Assembly (NCBI RefSeq): GCF_013149295.1
Contig: NZ_JABGCB010000002.1
Span: forward strand, 310,001-374,000
Length of the DNA: 64,000 nucleotides
Direction of reading: 5' to 3'
Origin: Novosphingobium sp. SG751A
GTDB lineage: Bacteria > Pseudomonadota > Alphaproteobacteria > Sphingomonadales > Sphingomonadaceae
Below are positions 30,866 through 41,079 of the stretch, piece after piece (positions within the stretch are counted from its first letter, which is position 1; each line of letters begins with the position of its first letter). Made by a program: the position numbers and the translations under genes. Below the pieces are notes generated by a model. It saw only the letters and a list, made by a program, of their open reading frames with translations, was not told where the DNA came from and did not search any database.

Positions 30866-31656
30866 TGGTCCGATCCGAACAGCAGGGCCTTTGTCGCCGC
30901 CGTCACGTCATCTTGCCGCATCAGGCTTTCGCCCACAAGGAAGGTGCGCGCGCCGCAAGGGGCAAGGCGCAGCAGATCCGCATGGGTGTTGATCCCGCTT
31001 TCTGCCACCAGCAAAGTCCCCTCGGGCGCCAACGGGGCAAGGCGCTCGGTGGTGGCGATGTCGGTTTTGAAAGTTTTGAGATTGCGGTTGTTCACCCCGA
31101 TCAGACGCGAGTGGAGATTGGCGGCGCGCGCCATCTCTTCCTCGTCATGCACCTCGACCAGAACCGACATCCGGCGTTCGATGGCGGCGGCCTCGATTTC
31201 TGCCATCTGGGCGTCCGACAGCGCGGCCACGATGATCAGGATCGCGTCCGCACCGATGGCGCGGGCCTCGGCCACCTGCCACGGATCGACCATGAAATCC
31301 TTGCGTAGGACCGGCAGGTCGCAGGCGGCGCGCGCCGCGATCAGGTAATCCTCATGCCCCTGAAAATAGGGCGCATCGGTCAGGATTGACAGGCACGCGG
31401 CCCCGCCCGCCTGATAGGCGCGGGCGTGCGCTGGCGGATCGAAATCGGCCCGGATCAGCCCCTTGGACGGGCTGGCCTTCTTGATTTCGGCGATCAGGGC
31501 GAAACCATCCGCAGCCTTTGCGCGCAGCGCCGCTTCAAACCCGCGCGTGGGGGTCTGCTCGCTGGCGCGCGCGTCAAGATCGGCCAGGCTGGCCAAAGGC
31601 TTGCGCGCGGCAACCTCTTCGTGCTTGGTGTCACAGATTTCAGTCAATTTATCCAT
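30862..31656 (-). CDS. trpC: Indole-3-glycerol phosphate synthase
   Basis: TrpC closes the indole ring in tryptophan synthesis. The TIM-barrel protein of 264 residues shows [29 protein letters not shown] and LVAESGI. It is a single-function TrpC, without the TrpF fusion of enterobacteria. An ATG at 31656 overlaps the trpD stop by one base, and is preferred over an upstream in-frame start at 31680. The cut gene downstream overlaps its stop. Confidence 0.97.
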   Translation of the reverse strand: MDKLTEICDTKHEEVAARKPLASLADLDARASEQTPTRGFEAALRAKAADGFALIAEIKKASPSKGLIRADFDPPAHARAYQAGGAACLSILTDAPYFQGHEDYLIAARAACDLPVLRKDFMVDPWQVAEARAIGADAILIIVAALSDAQMAEIEAAAIERRMSVLVEVHDEEEMARAANLHSRLIGVNNRNLKTFKTDIATTERLAPLAPEGTLLVAESGINTHADLLRLAPCGARTFLVGESLMRQDDVTAATKALLFGSDQ

Positions 31657-32651
31657 TATTCGCAAGCCTTGATCCAGCAATCGAGCAGGCCCTTGGCCAG
31701 CCCCTTGTCAATGGCCTCTGCGGCCTCTTCGGCGCCCTCGCGCCAGTCGGAAACCTCGCCCGCCACCATCAGCGCGCCGGCGGCATTCAGCAGCACCGCA
31801 TCGCGGTAGGCCCCATGCTCGCCCATCAGCAGGCGGTGCAAAGCATCGGCATTATAGGCCGGATCGCCGCCCTTGATCGCCTCGACCGGATATTCGGGCA
31901 GGCCGGCGTCGGCAGGCACCACCCGTTTCATCGCCACGCCGTCGCCGCGCACATCGGCCACTTCATTGCCCCCCGCAAGGCTGAGTTCGTCCAGCCCCTC
32001 GTCGCCCGAAATGACAAAGCTGCGCTCGGTGCCAAGACGGCGGATCGCTTCGGCATAGATCGGCACATAGGCCGGGCGCGCGATGCCGACCAGTTGATGG
32101 CGCACATTGGCCGGATTGGCCAGCGGTCCCATCAGATTGAAGATCGTGCGGGTGCCCAGCGCCCGCCGGATCGGGGCGATGTGCTTGAGGCTGGGATGGT
32201 GTGCCTGCGCAAACAGGAACGCGATGCCGATCTCGCCCAGTGTGCTTTCTGCGCGCTCTCCGGCATGGGCCAGATTGAGGCCCAGCGCTTCCAGCGTGTC
32301 GGCCGCCCCCGCCTTGGACGAAGCCGCGCGATTGCCATGCTTGGCCACCGGCACGCCGCAGGCCGCGACCACCAGCGATACGGCGGTGGACACGTTGAGC
32401 GTATGATGCCCGTCGCCGCCGGTGCCGCACACATCGATGGCGCCTTCGGGCGCATGGACCGTGATCATCCGCGCACGCATGGCCCGCGCCGCGCCCGCGA
32501 TTTCGCTCGATGTTTCCCCCCGCGCCGAAAGGGCGACAAGAAAAGCGGCAATCGCTTCGTCGGAAACTTTCCGGTCAAGGATCGCGCCGAAAATGCTCTC
32601 TGCCTCACCCTCGTCAAAGGGATGGGCCGAGACTTCGGGCAGGGCGTTCAT
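31656..32651 (-). CDS. trpD: Anthranilate phosphoribosyltransferase
   Basis: TrpD joins anthranilate to phosphoribosyl pyrophosphate. The 331-residue protein has the PRPP-binding glycine loop [38 protein letters not shown] and [18 protein letters not shown]. It starts at ATG 32651, overlapping the trpG stop by ATGA. The in-frame start at 32678 would push into trpG and adds no known sequence. Confidence 0.97.
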   Translation of the reverse strand: MNALPEVSAHPFDEGEAESIFGAILDRKVSDEAIAAFLVALSARGETSSEIAGAARAMRARMITVHAPEGAIDVCGTGGDGHHTLNVSTAVSLVVAACGVPVAKHGNRAASSKAGAADTLEALGLNLAHAGERAESTLGEIGIAFLFAQAHHPSLKHIAPIRRALGTRTIFNLMGPLANPANVRHQLVGIARPAYVPIYAEAIRRLGTERSFVISGDEGLDELSLAGGNEVADVRGDGVAMKRVVPADAGLPEYPVEAIKGGDPAYNADALHRLLMGEHGAYRDAVLLNAAGALMVAGEVSDWREGAEEAAEAIDKGLAKGLLDCWIKACE

Positions 32652-33241
32652 GCCGAAAGGCGGGCGTCGATCCCGCACAGCTTCAGGTAATTGGCCAGCA
32701 TCGCATGGCCATGCTCGGTGGCGATGCTTTCGGGGTGGAACTGTACCCCGTGGATCGGCAGGCTGACATGGCGAAAGCCCATCACATGCCCATCGTCGCT
32801 GCGCGCATTCACATGCAGGCAGGCCGGAATATCGGTCACGATCAGCGAGTGATAGCGCGTGGCGATGAAGGGCGAGGGGATGCCTTCAAACACGCCGCTG
32901 CTGTCATGGGTGACAGACGACGTCTTGCCATGCATCAAGCCGCCGCGCTGCACCGTGCCGCCGAAATATTGCCCGATGGACTGATGGCCAAGACACACGC
33001 CCAGCAAGGGCTTGCCCGCATCCGCCGCCGCGCCGACCAGATCGAGGCTGATCCCTGCCTCGTTCGGCGTGCAGGGGCCGGGCGACAGCAGGAAACCGGC
33101 CGCGCCCGTCTCAATCGCCTGCGCGGCGGTCAGCGCATCGTTGCGCACCACTTCCACCTCGGCGCCCAGTTCCATGATATAATGGACCAGGTTCCAGGTG
33201 AAGCTGTCATAATTGTCGATGACGAGGATTTTATTATTCAT
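32648..33241 (-). CDS. trpG: Anthranilate synthase component II (glutamine amidotransferase)
   Basis: TrpG supplies ammonia from glutamine to TrpE. The 197-residue class I amidotransferase has the catalytic cysteine C83 in LLGVCLGHQ and the histidine-glutamate pair in GVQFHPESI. The start overlaps the trpE stop. In some organisms this subunit also serves folate synthesis as PabA; the operon setting favours tryptophan. Confidence 0.97.
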   Translation of the reverse strand: MNNKILVIDNYDSFTWNLVHYIMELGAEVEVVRNDALTAAQAIETGAAGFLLSPGPCTPNEAGISLDLVGAAADAGKPLLGVCLGHQSIGQYFGGTVQRGGLMHGKTSSVTHDSSGVFEGIPSPFIATRYHSLIVTDIPACLHVNARSDDGHVMGFRHVSLPIHGVQFHPESIATEHGHAMLANYLKLCGIDARLSA

Positions 33242-34779
33242 TGCCCAAACCCCGCTTCCTGCGCCACGCGCACCGCCTCACGGGCGGCGGCAAAGAGGGC
33301 GCCGGATTTATGTTCGCATTCGCGCTGTTCATAGACCGGATCGCTGTCGGCCACGATGCCCGCGCCCGCCTGTACGTGCAGCACGCCATCCTTGACGATG
33401 CCTGTGCGCAGCACGATGCAACTGTCCAGATTGCCGTCCGGCCCGAAATAGCCCACCCCGCCCGCATAGGCGCCGCGCGTTTCAGGTTCCAGCCCCGCAA
33501 TGATCTGGCCCGCCCGCACCTTGGGCGCGCCAGACACGGTGCCCGCCGGGAAACCGGCAAAGACCGCATCGATCGCATCGGCGCGGTTGGTGTCCAATTC
33601 GCCCACCACATTCGAGACAATATGCATCACATGGCTGTAACGCTCGATAGTGTAGCTTTCGGTGACCTTGACCGTGCCTTTGGCGGCCACGCGGCCCACA
33701 TCGTTGCGGCCCAGATCGAGCAGCATCAGATGTTCGGCGCGCTCCTTCTGATCTTCCAGCAGGCTGATCTCATTGGCCTTGTCCTCGGCCGGTGTCTTGC
33801 CGCGCGGGCGGGTGCCCGCAATGGGGCGGATGGTGACTTCGCGCTCTCCATCTTCTTTGGCACGCACGCGCACCAGAATTTCCGGGCTGGACCCCACCAC
33901 GGCAAAGCCGGGCAGGTCGAGGAAATAGAGGAACGGCGAGGGATTGACCCGGCGCAAGCTGCGATAAAGCGAGAGCGGCGGCAGGGTGAAGGGCGCGGTG
34001 AAACGCTGGGCCAGCACGACCTGAAAGATGTCGCCCGCCTCGATGAACTGTTTTGCGGCCTCGACCATGTTGCCATAATCGCCCGGCGCCATCACCGGGG
34101 TGGGCTGGGGCATGGGCATGTCCGGCCCTGCGCGCACCGGTTCGGGCGCGGGAGCGGCCAGAGCGCGCAGCGCCTCGTCGATCCGTTCCTGTGCCACTTC
34201 CAACGCGGCGTCGGGCGCCCGATCCGAAGGCCATACCGGCGCGACCGCAAACAATTCATCACCCAGTCGGTCGAACACAAGGATCACCGTCGGGCGAACA
34301 AACAGCATGTCGGGCAATTCCAGCGCGCTTTGCGGCGCACGGGGCAGCTTTTCGACAAGGCCAAAGGTCTCATAGCCGAAATAGCCCACGATGCAGGCCA
34401 GCGCGGGCGGCAGCGCGGAAGGCACATCCATCCGGCAGCTTTCCACCAGAGCGCGCAGTTCATTGAGAGCATCGCCCGCCAGCGGTTCGAAGGCCTCGCG
34501 GTCCTGCGCCCAGACGCGGTTGATTTCGGCGGCATGGCCCGTGGCGCGGAACACCAGATCGGGGGCCAGACCCAGCAGGCTGTAACGCCCGCGCACCTCG
34601 CCGCCCTCGACCGATTCGAGCAGGAAATCCCCCCGCTCGCCAGCGAACAGCTTTACCGCCGCGCCAACGGGTGTCTCCGTGTCCGCAATGACGCGACGCC
34701 ACACCAGCGCCGGATTCCCGCCAGACAGCAAGGAAAGGGCGGCGTCCCAGTTTTCTGGGCGATGGGTGTTGTCGGTCAT
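33238..34779 (-). CDS. trpE: Anthranilate synthase component I
   Basis: TrpE makes anthranilate from chorismate. The 513-residue protein carries the chorismate-binding domain with FQVVLAQRF, SPEILVR, IRPIAGTRPRG, DLGRNDVGRVA and SGAPKVRAG. An allosteric tryptophan-binding LLES motif is seen near the start (FLLESVEGGEVRGRYSLLG). ppiD ends 26 bases upstream on the same strand, and I see no leader peptide with tandem tryptophans, so classical attenuation is unlikely here. Confidence 0.97.
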   Translation of the reverse strand: MTDNTHRPENWDAALSLLSGGNPALVWRRVIADTETPVGAAVKLFAGERGDFLLESVEGGEVRGRYSLLGLAPDLVFRATGHAAEINRVWAQDREAFEPLAGDALNELRALVESCRMDVPSALPPALACIVGYFGYETFGLVEKLPRAPQSALELPDMLFVRPTVILVFDRLGDELFAVAPVWPSDRAPDAALEVAQERIDEALRALAAPAPEPVRAGPDMPMPQPTPVMAPGDYGNMVEAAKQFIEAGDIFQVVLAQRFTAPFTLPPLSLYRSLRRVNPSPFLYFLDLPGFAVVGSSPEILVRVRAKEDGEREVTIRPIAGTRPRGKTPAEDKANEISLLEDQKERAEHLMLLDLGRNDVGRVAAKGTVKVTESYTIERYSHVMHIVSNVVGELDTNRADAIDAVFAGFPAGTVSGAPKVRAGQIIAGLEPETRGAYAGGVGYFGPDGNLDSCIVLRTGIVKDGVLHVQAGAGIVADSDPVYEQRECEHKSGALFAAAREAVRVAQEAGFGQ

Positions 34780-34805
34780 TGGTCTTTCGCTTTTTGGATT
34801 GAACG

Positions 34806-36734
34806 TCAGTTGCCGCCAGCAAGCGTGCTGGTGACGGTCCTGATGGTGCTTTCGTTGCGCTCCACCTTGACTTCGGTGCGGATCGCGCGGCGCAGGCTTT
34901 CGGCCTGTTCGCGCGCGGCCAGATTGCCCAGCTCGCCCTTGACCTGCCCGATCAGCGGGTCATTGGCGGCCACGCTGCCTGGCGTGATGGCTTTCAATTG
35001 AACGGCCATGAAGCCCTTGTTGCCCGCAATCGGGATCAGCTTGGTCGTGCCCGGCGCCATGCCGAAGAACAGCGCGACGGCAGGCGGGATCTGCCCGCCG
35101 CGCGACATGATTTCTTCGCGGCCCAGATTCATCTGCTGCACCGGGGGCAGGGCCACGCCCAGCTTGGCGACTTCGGCGGCCAGATCGCCACCCTTCTTGC
35201 CCGCGGCCAGCAGCTTCATCGCGGCGGCGCGCGCGGCGACCGAGCCCTTCTCAAGCTGGATATCGGCCATCACCTGCGCGCTGATCTGATCGAGCGGGGC
35301 AGGGGCGGCGGGGATGATCTTGGTCACGTCAAAGATCACGAAGCTCTTGCCTGCGACCAGTTCGCTGATCTGGGGCTGGCCTTCGTGGTCCATGCCAAAG
35401 GCGGCGGGCAGGATCGAGGCGAGTTCGGCAGGCAGGCCCATACCGGCAGGCGTCTTGGCCACCAGCAGCGGGGTTTCGGCCATGGTCAGGCCCAGTTCCT
35501 TGGCGGTGTCGGACAGGGCGCCGCCCTTGCCGAAATCGTCATTCACCTTTTCGGTGAGAGCGGCCAGCGCCTGCTTGCGCTTTTCCTCGGTCAGGGCGGC
35601 GGTGATCTCGCCCTTCACCTGTTCGAGCGTGCGCGCAGGCTTGGCGTCAATGGCATCGACGCGCACCAGCGCCCAGCCCAGCGCGCCCTTGACCGGCCCG
35701 GCGGTGGCGCCGGCCTTGGCGGCATAGGCCGCCTCGGCCACAGCGGCGCTGCTCTTGATGGTCAGATCAGCCTTGCTGACCGCGCCCAGCGAGGCGACCG
35801 AAAGGCCCTTGGCCTTTGCGGCGGCTTCAAGGCTTTCGCCCTTGGCCACGGCTGCGGCAATGTCCTTGGCCATGCTCTCGCTGATGACGATGACCTGCGA
35901 GACCTTGCGGGTTTCGCTGGCGCCATACTGAGCGGCATTGGCCTTGAAACGGGCGGCCACCTCGGCATCGGTGGGGGCGGAGGGCTGCTTGATGACCGAT
36001 TCGTCGAAGCGGGCGTAACGAATCACGCGGCGTTCCGGCACGGTGTAGGCGGCCTTGTGGTTGTTATACCACGCGCTCACCTCGGCCTGCGTGGGCAGGC
36101 CCTTGGGCGCAAAGGCGGAGGAGGGCAGCATGGCCGCCGAACCGGCGCGATGTTCTTTCAGCAGGGCGGCATATTGCATCACCGCGCTCTGCGGCAGGGC
36201 CGCGCCGAACTGTGCAGGGGCCAGCAACTGGCGCGAAACCAGATCGCGCGCGAAACTGTCGCGCACATCGGCATCGTTCATCTGGCGCTGGGCCAGAACC
36301 GAGAGATAGGCGTTCTGGTCGAACTTGCCGCCCGCGCCCTGAAACGCAGGAATCTTGGCCAGTTCGCTGTCGATCAGGCGCTTACCCGCAACGATGCCGA
36401 CCTTGCGGCCAAACGCCATCTGCGCCTCGCCGTCGATCATCTGGTCCAGCACCAGATCGAGACCGCCTTCGGCCAGAAAGCTCTTCATCGTCACGCCGGG
36501 CTGCTGCTGGCGGGTGATTTCTACCGCCTGCTGCATCTGCTTGGTCAATTGCGCAGTGCCGATGGTGTTGCCTCCCACCTTGGCCACGCGGTCGCCCCCG
36601 GTGATGCTGCCGGAAGAGATCATGTTCGACACATCGCCCGCGGCAAACGCCAAGGCCAGCATCACGATCAGCCCCAGCGCGGCGAATACGCCCACCGAGG
36701 AGTGGAAGAACTTGCGGAACACTTGCAGCATCAA
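34806..36734 (-). CDS. ppiD: PpiD/SurA-type peptidyl-prolyl isomerase, membrane anchored
   Basis: PpiD is a periplasmic chaperone anchored by one N-terminal helix that helps newly exported proteins fold. The 642-residue protein has a short cytoplasmic start (MLQVFRKFFHSSVG), the membrane helix VFAALGLIVMLALAFAAG, a SurA-like N-terminal domain and a parvulin-like domain at roughly residues 240-370 ending LGWALVRVDAI. The catalytic surface looks weakly conserved, as in many PpiD proteins. It heads the trp cluster on this strand. Confidence 0.9.
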   Translation of the reverse strand: MMLQVFRKFFHSSVGVFAALGLIVMLALAFAAGDVSNMISSGSITGGDRVAKVGGNTIGTAQLTKQMQQAVEITRQQQPGVTMKSFLAEGGLDLVLDQMIDGEAQMAFGRKVGIVAGKRLIDSELAKIPAFQGAGGKFDQNAYLSVLAQRQMNDADVRDSFARDLVSRQLLAPAQFGAALPQSAVMQYAALLKEHRAGSAAMLPSSAFAPKGLPTQAEVSAWYNNHKAAYTVPERRVIRYARFDESVIKQPSAPTDAEVAARFKANAAQYGASETRKVSQVIVISESMAKDIAAAVAKGESLEAAAKAKGLSVASLGAVSKADLTIKSSAAVAEAAYAAKAGATAGPVKGALGWALVRVDAIDAKPARTLEQVKGEITAALTEEKRKQALAALTEKVNDDFGKGGALSDTAKELGLTMAETPLLVAKTPAGMGLPAELASILPAAFGMDHEGQPQISELVAGKSFVIFDVTKIIPAAPAPLDQISAQVMADIQLEKGSVAARAAAMKLLAAGKKGGDLAAEVAKLGVALPPVQQMNLGREEIMSRGGQIPPAVALFFGMAPGTTKLIPIAGNKGFMAVQLKAITPGSVAANDPLIGQVKGELGNLAAREQAESLRRAIRTEVKVERNESTIRTVTSTLAGGN

Positions 36735-36901
36735 ACCAACCCGTCACCGCGGCCCCGCCAAAAAGGCGCGCGCCGTCAAAACCATCAGTTGGCGGCTTTA
36801 GGCGGCTTGCTTCGATCCCGCAAGCGGCGCCATCGCGCAAATTTGTGGTGCCTTATATGCTGCGTTTGCGTCTTTTTGGTGGGTTGTTGGCCACGCGCCT
36901 T

Positions 36902-36930
36902 TTGACAAGCGGCGCCTCCTTGCCCTAGGC
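36902..36930 (+). promoter_or_regulatory. Possible sigma-70-type promoter for tpiA
   Basis: TTGACA at 36902-36907 is followed after 17 bases by CTAGGC at 36925-36930. The -35 box is perfect and the -10 is poor. It lies about 90 bases before the tpiA start, in a 286-base gap without other clear signals. Confidence 0.4.
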
Positions 36931-37020
36931 GCGCATACGCATGCTGGGGAGGCGTGATGCGGCGCGGCCTGTTGCGGGCCGCGCTCTGGCTCCCCGCGAT
37001 TTAGGAAGGACAAAGGGATC

Positions 37021-37773
37021 ATGGCTTTGCGGCCCTATATCGTCGGCAACTGGAAGATGAACGGCCTGCGCGCCACGCTGTCCGAGGCGCGCGCGATCGA
37101 CCGCGTGGCGGCCCGCTATCCGGCGGTGGATGTGGGCATCGCCCCGCCTTTCACGCTGGTCCATGCGATGGCCGAGGAAGCCCAGGCGATGGCTGTGGGC
37201 GGGCAGGACGTCCATGCCAAGCCCAGCGGTGCCTTTACCGGCGATATTTCGGCCCCGATGCTCGAAGACGCGGGCGCGCGTTTCACCATCGTGGGTCATA
37301 GCGAGCGTCGCAGCCTGCATGGCGAGAGCGATGGCGATGTGCAGGCCAAGGCGGTTGCCGCGCGCGCGGCGGGGCTTGGCGTGATCCTGTGCGTGGGCGA
37401 AACCGAGGCCGAGCGCGACGCCGGGCAGGCCGAAGCGGTGGTTTCGGGCCAACTGCACGGCTCGCTGCCCAAGGAAGGCGCAGAAGGGCTGGCTGTGGCC
37501 TATGAGCCGGTCTGGGCCATCGGCACGGGCCGCGTGCCATCGGTTGAGGATGTGGCCGCGATGCACCGCGCTATCCGTGCCGATCTGGTCGCCATCTATG
37601 GCGATGCGGGCAAGGGCGTGCGTATCCTTTACGGCGGCTCGGTCAATGCGGGCAACGCCTCGGAATTGCTGGGCGTGGCCGATGTCGGCGGCGCGCTGGT
37701 CGGCGGGGCCAGTCTGACGGCGGAGAGCTTTGCCGCGATCATCAATGCGGCCGCGATGCTGATCGAAGGCTAA
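37021..37773 (+). CDS. tpiA: Triose-phosphate isomerase
   Basis: TpiA interconverts glyceraldehyde-3-phosphate and dihydroxyacetone phosphate. The TIM barrel of 250 residues has N10 and K12 in NWKMNG, the electrophile H93 in VGHSERR, the base E162 in YEPVWAIGTG, and the phosphate-gripping GGSVNAGN. The ATG at 37021 follows AAGGACAAAGGG. secG lies 132 bases downstream after a hairpin. Confidence 0.98.
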   Translation: MALRPYIVGNWKMNGLRATLSEARAIDRVAARYPAVDVGIAPPFTLVHAMAEEAQAMAVGGQDVHAKPSGAFTGDISAPMLEDAGARFTIVGHSERRSLHGESDGDVQAKAVAARAAGLGVILCVGETEAERDAGQAEAVVSGQLHGSLPKEGAEGLAVAYEPVWAIGTGRVPSVEDVAAMHRAIRADLVAIYGDAGKGVRILYGGSVNAGNASELLGVADVGGALVGGASLTAESFAAIINAAAMLIEG

Positions 37774-37794
37774 AGGTTCGGCGCCCAGTTTGAA

Positions 37795-37817
37795 GCAAGG
37801 GGGAAGCACCCCCTTGC
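37795..37817. terminator. Hairpin between tpiA and secG
   Basis: GCAAGGGGG at 37795-37803 pairs with CCCCCTTGC at 37809-37817 around a five-base loop. No strong T-run follows. The shape resembles the first hairpin of the 21853 and 40078 repeats, but the rest of that repeat is absent. Confidence 0.6.
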
Positions 37818-37905
37818 AACTACGCGCTCGCGCGCTTAGATGCGCGCCATTCCATTCATGCGGTGACCTCTCTTGGGGCGGTTACCATGTCGAGAGTCGC
37901 GCTTC

Positions 37906-38247
37906 ATGTTCATCTTCCTTATTGTGCTTCAGGCCATTGTCGCGGCCATGCTGGTCGTGGTGATCCTGATTCAGAAGTCGGAAGGCGGCGGGCTGGGCGT
38001 TGGCGGCAGCCCCTCGGGCTTTATGTCGGCGCGCGGCGCGGCGGACTTTCTGACGCGCAGCACGGGCGTTCTGGCCGCGATCTTTGTCGGCCTCTCGATT
38101 GTGCTCGCGGCTCTGGCCGTGGCCAGCGCGACGAGCCAGAAGGTCGATACCTCGCTTGATCGCAGCGTTTCGGTCCCCGCTGCGGCGCCTGCCGCACCCG
38201 TGGCGCCGCTTCCCGCCGATCCGCTGGCCGGCGCGGCCAAGAAGTAA
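37906..38247 (+). CDS. secG: Protein translocase subunit SecG
   Basis: SecG is the small third subunit of the SecYEG export channel. The 113-residue protein has two membrane helices (FIFLIVLQAIVAAMLVVVILIQ and GVLAAIFVGLSIVLAALAVA) joined by the conserved loop QKSEGGGLGVGGSPSGFMSARG. The C-terminal tail is a PAA-rich extension common in sphingomonads. MFIFLIV at 37906 is preferred over an upstream in-frame start at 37873. A strong terminator follows. Confidence 0.96.
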   Translation: MFIFLIVLQAIVAAMLVVVILIQKSEGGGLGVGGSPSGFMSARGAADFLTRSTGVLAAIFVGLSIVLAALAVASATSQKVDTSLDRSVSVPAAAPAAPVAPLPADPLAGAAKK

Positions 38248-38261
38248 TCTGGTGTTTTTGT

Positions 38262-38299
38262 GTCAGCCACCCTGCCGCACGCGCGGCGGGGTGGCTGAC
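38262..38299 (+). terminator. Terminator after secG
   Basis: A 17-pair stem (38262-38278 with 38283-38299, one T-G pair) with an ACGC loop is followed by GTTTGGG. It is long and GC-rich with a weak T-run. Confidence 0.7.
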
Positions 38300-38425
38300 G
38301 TTTGGGTATTCCGCGGTCTGCGGCGCGTTTTTTGCGCGTCCATGCACAAGGCTGTGGATTGCTTGCTCGCTGGCGCGCATTGCGCGCTTGGATTGATGGT
38401 TCAAAAAAGGTAAGGCGCAATCCCC

Positions 38426-40057
38426 ATGGCGCGGTATATTTTCATCACCGGCGGCGTGGTCTCCTCGCTGGGCAAGGGTCTTATGGCGGCTTCACTGGCC
38501 GCTCTGTTGCAGGCGCGTGGCTTCAAGGTCCGCATCCGCAAATTCGACCCCTATCTCAACGTCGACCCCGGCACCATGAGCCCGTATCAGCATGGCGAAG
38601 TCTATGTGACCGACGATGGCGCAGAGACCGACCTCGATCTGGGGCATTACGAGCGCTTCACCGGCGTTTCGGCGCGCAAGAGCGATAATATCACCTCGGG
38701 CCGCATCTATCAGACGATCATCGCCAAGGAGCGCCGCGGCGACTATCTGGGCGCGACGGTGCAGGTGATCCCGCATGTGACCGATGCGATCAAGGATTTC
38801 GCGCAGGCCGACACCGAGGATCTGGATTTCGTGCTGTGCGAAATCGGCGGCACGGTGGGCGACATCGAAGGCCTGCCTTTCATTGAGGCGATCCGTCAGC
38901 TCCGCAACGAACTGGGCCGCGAACAGACCTGCTTTGCCCATGTCACGCTGGTGCCTTATATCGCCGCCGCCGGCGAGCTGAAGACCAAGCCGACTCAGCA
39001 CTCGGTGCGCGAACTGACCTCCTATGGCATCCAGCCCGACGTGCTGCTGTGCCGTTGCGAGCAGGAATTGCCCGAGAACGAGCGCCGCAAGATCGCGCTC
39101 TTCTGCAACGTGCGGATGGAAGCGGTGATCCCGGCGCTGGACGCACCCAATATCTATGCCGTACCGTTGCAATATCACGCCGAAGGGCTGGACAATGCGG
39201 TGCTGCACCACTTTGGCCTGACCGCGCCCGAGCCCGTGCTGGATCGCTGGCAAGCGCTGACCAAGACCTATGGCAGCCCCGAGGGTGAAGTCACGATCGG
39301 CGTGGTCGGCAAATATGTCGTGCTTCAGGACGCGTATAAGTCGCTGAACGAAGCGCTGGTGCATGGCGGCATTGCCAACAAGGTCAAGGTCAACATCAAG
39401 TGGATCGACGCCGAAATCTTTGAAAAGGATGAGGAAGAGATCGTCTCGACGCTCGAACCTCTCCACGGCATCCTCGTGCCCGGCGGCTTTGGTGAGCGCG
39501 GCACCGAGGGCAAGATCTCGGCCGTCCGCTTTGCCCGCGAACGCAAGGTGCCCTTCTTGGGCATTTGTCTTGGCATGCAGATGGCCTGTATCGAGGGCGC
39601 CCGCAATACGGCGGGGATTGCAGACGCTTCCTCGACCGAATTTGGCGAGACCAGCGAGCCGGTCGTGGGCATCATCACCGAATGGATGAGCGAAGAGGGC
39701 CTGCAACAGCGCACCGCCGAAACCGATCTTGGCGGGACAATGCGCCTCGGCGCCTATGAGGCCAAGCTGGCGGGCAACAGCCATGTCGCAGCGATCTATG
39801 GCAGCGAGACGATCAGCGAACGCCACCGTCACCGATATGAAGTGAACTCGCACTATCGCGAAGCGTTGGAGCAGGGCGGACTGGTGTTCTCCGGCATGTC
39901 GCCCGACGGGCTGCTGCCCGAAATCGTCGAGCGGCCGGATCATCCGTGGTTTGTCGGCGTGCAGTTCCACCCTGAGTTGAAGAGCCGCCCGTTTGAGCCG
40001 CACCCGCTGTTTGCCGGGTTCATCGGCGCGGCGGTGCGTCAGGCACGGTTGGTTTGA
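38426..40057 (+). CDS. pyrG: CTP synthase
   Basis: PyrG aminates UTP to CTP with glutamine nitrogen. The 543-residue protein begins with the synthase P-loop [11 protein letters not shown] and contains [20 protein letters not shown]. The glutamine amidotransferase domain has the nucleophile C381 in FLGICLGMQ and [11 protein letters not shown] near the end. It is full length. The second copy of the intergenic repeat begins 21 bases after its stop. Confidence 0.98.
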   Translation: MARYIFITGGVVSSLGKGLMAASLAALLQARGFKVRIRKFDPYLNVDPGTMSPYQHGEVYVTDDGAETDLDLGHYERFTGVSARKSDNITSGRIYQTIIAKERRGDYLGATVQVIPHVTDAIKDFAQADTEDLDFVLCEIGGTVGDIEGLPFIEAIRQLRNELGREQTCFAHVTLVPYIAAAGELKTKPTQHSVRELTSYGIQPDVLLCRCEQELPENERRKIALFCNVRMEAVIPALDAPNIYAVPLQYHAEGLDNAVLHHFGLTAPEPVLDRWQALTKTYGSPEGEVTIGVVGKYVVLQDAYKSLNEALVHGGIANKVKVNIKWIDAEIFEKDEEEIVSTLEPLHGILVPGGFGERGTEGKISAVRFARERKVPFLGICLGMQMACIEGARNTAGIADASSTEFGETSEPVVGIITEWMSEEGLQQRTAETDLGGTMRLGAYEAKLAGNSHVAAIYGSETISERHRHRYEVNSHYREALEQGGLVFSGMSPDGLLPEIVERPDHPWFVGVQFHPELKSRPFEPHPLFAGFIGAAVRQARLV

Positions 40058-40077
40058 GGGTTTAAGGTTTAAAAGGA

Positions 40078-40283
40078 GCCTCCGGCGGGCAAAGGGCGAA
40101 GGCCCTTTGCAATCCCGTTAATTGGGGGCGGTTGGAAGCCTTGCGTAATTATTATTAAAGCCTGCGGCGCATATCATTGGCGCCGCAGGCTTTAATTTTG
40201 AATCGGTGCGTCCACAAACTACGCTGAACCCTTCGCGCCACGAAGACAGTAACGGGAGCACGAGGGTCTAGACCCTCGCATTC
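40078..40283. repeat. Structured intergenic repeat, copy B
   Basis: This copy also lies between convergent genes. Hairpins are 40089-40097 with 40102-40110 (9 bp, GAAG loop), 40154-40170 with 40180-40196 (17 bp, nine-base loop) and the 18-base palindrome 40261-40278. The CAGTAACGGGAG box is at 40247-40258. The outer pairs of the second stem differ from copy A but still pair, as expected of a conserved structure. Confidence 0.85.
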
Positions 40284-40289
40284 ATCCTT

Positions 40290-40640
40290 CTATTCCGCCC
40301 TTGTCCAGATCCACGTCCCCGACAGAACCATCACGCCAAAGGGGATCAACACCCAAGGCCACCCCGCCGTAAACGCCGTAATCCCCACCGACACCGCCAT
40401 CGCTATCAATGCGGCTTTTTTGGCCCGGCGCGGGATCGCCCGCCGTTCACGCCACTGGCGCAAAGGCGGGCCATAGGTGGGGTGATCGAGCAAGCGCTGC
40501 TCCCACGCCGGATTGGAGCGGGCAAAGCAGAACAGCGCCAGCAGCAGGAAGGGCACTGTGGGCAACAGCGGCAGAAACGCCCCCACAATGCCAAGACCGA
40601 CAAAGAACAGGCCGCCCGCTTGATAAAGGTGGCGGCGCAT
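40290..40640 (-). CDS. DUF454 (YbaN-like) inner-membrane protein
   Basis: The 116-residue protein has the DUF454 core: LGIVGAFLPLLPTVPFLLLALFCFARSNP, then W-E-Q-R-L-L-D-H-P-T-Y-G-P. Three or four membrane helices are expected. Function is unknown. It starts six bases after the sufE stop on the same strand, so the two are probably co-transcribed, perhaps with the psp genes upstream. Confidence 0.93.
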   Translation of the reverse strand: MRRHLYQAGGLFFVGLGIVGAFLPLLPTVPFLLLALFCFARSNPAWEQRLLDHPTYGPPLRQWRERRAIPRRAKKAALIAMAVSVGITAFTAGWPWVLIPFGVMVLSGTWIWTRAE

Positions 40641-40646
40641 TCCCGA

Positions 40647-41054
40647 TCAGCCCGCCGCGAGCCGCGACGCGTGATCCTTGATCAGTGCGATCATGTTGGG
40701 TACGCCTTGGGTGCGATTGCTGGAAAGCTGGTTTTTCAGATCAAAGGGCGCGAGAGCCTCGGCAATGTCCATCGCGGCCACTTCATCGGCAGGCTTGCCT
40801 TGGACTGCCGACAGAACCAGCGCGATGATGCCCTTGGTGATTGCCGCGTTCGAATCGGCCAGGAATTGCAGCCGGTCGCCCTGTTCCACCGGATAGACCC
40901 AGACGCTGGCCGAACATCCGCGCACCAGTGTGGCGTCGGTTTTCAGCGCGTCGGGCATGGGGTCCAGTTCGCGGCCCAGTTCGATCAACAGGCGGTAACG
41001 TTCGTCGGCTTCGAGGAATTCATATTCCTCGGCAATATCGGAAAGGCTGCGCAT
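40647..41054 (-). CDS. sufE: SufE family sulfur-transfer protein
   Basis: SufE accepts sulfur from the cysteine desulfurase SufS for iron-sulfur cluster assembly. The 135-residue protein carries the acceptor cysteine C47 in LVRGCSASVW and the ending LSSNRTQGVPNMI. An ATG at 41054 gives MRSLSDIAEEYEFL, the usual start; an in-frame ATG-like start further up would reach into the small gene upstream. It lies 25 bases past the last of a run of small membrane genes. Confidence 0.94.
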   Translation of the reverse strand: MRSLSDIAEEYEFLEADERYRLLIELGRELDPMPDALKTDATLVRGCSASVWVYPVEQGDRLQFLADSNAAITKGIIALVLSAVQGKPADEVAAMDIAEALAPFDLKNQLSSNRTQGVPNMIALIKDHASRLAAG

Positions 41055-41079
41055 GGGGATGCGATAGCGCCCAAGGGGC

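Noticed and set aside
33241..36905. Long plus-strand openings opposite trpE and ppiD
   Set aside because: They are shadows of real genes on the other strand; their translations are R/H/G-rich without motifs.
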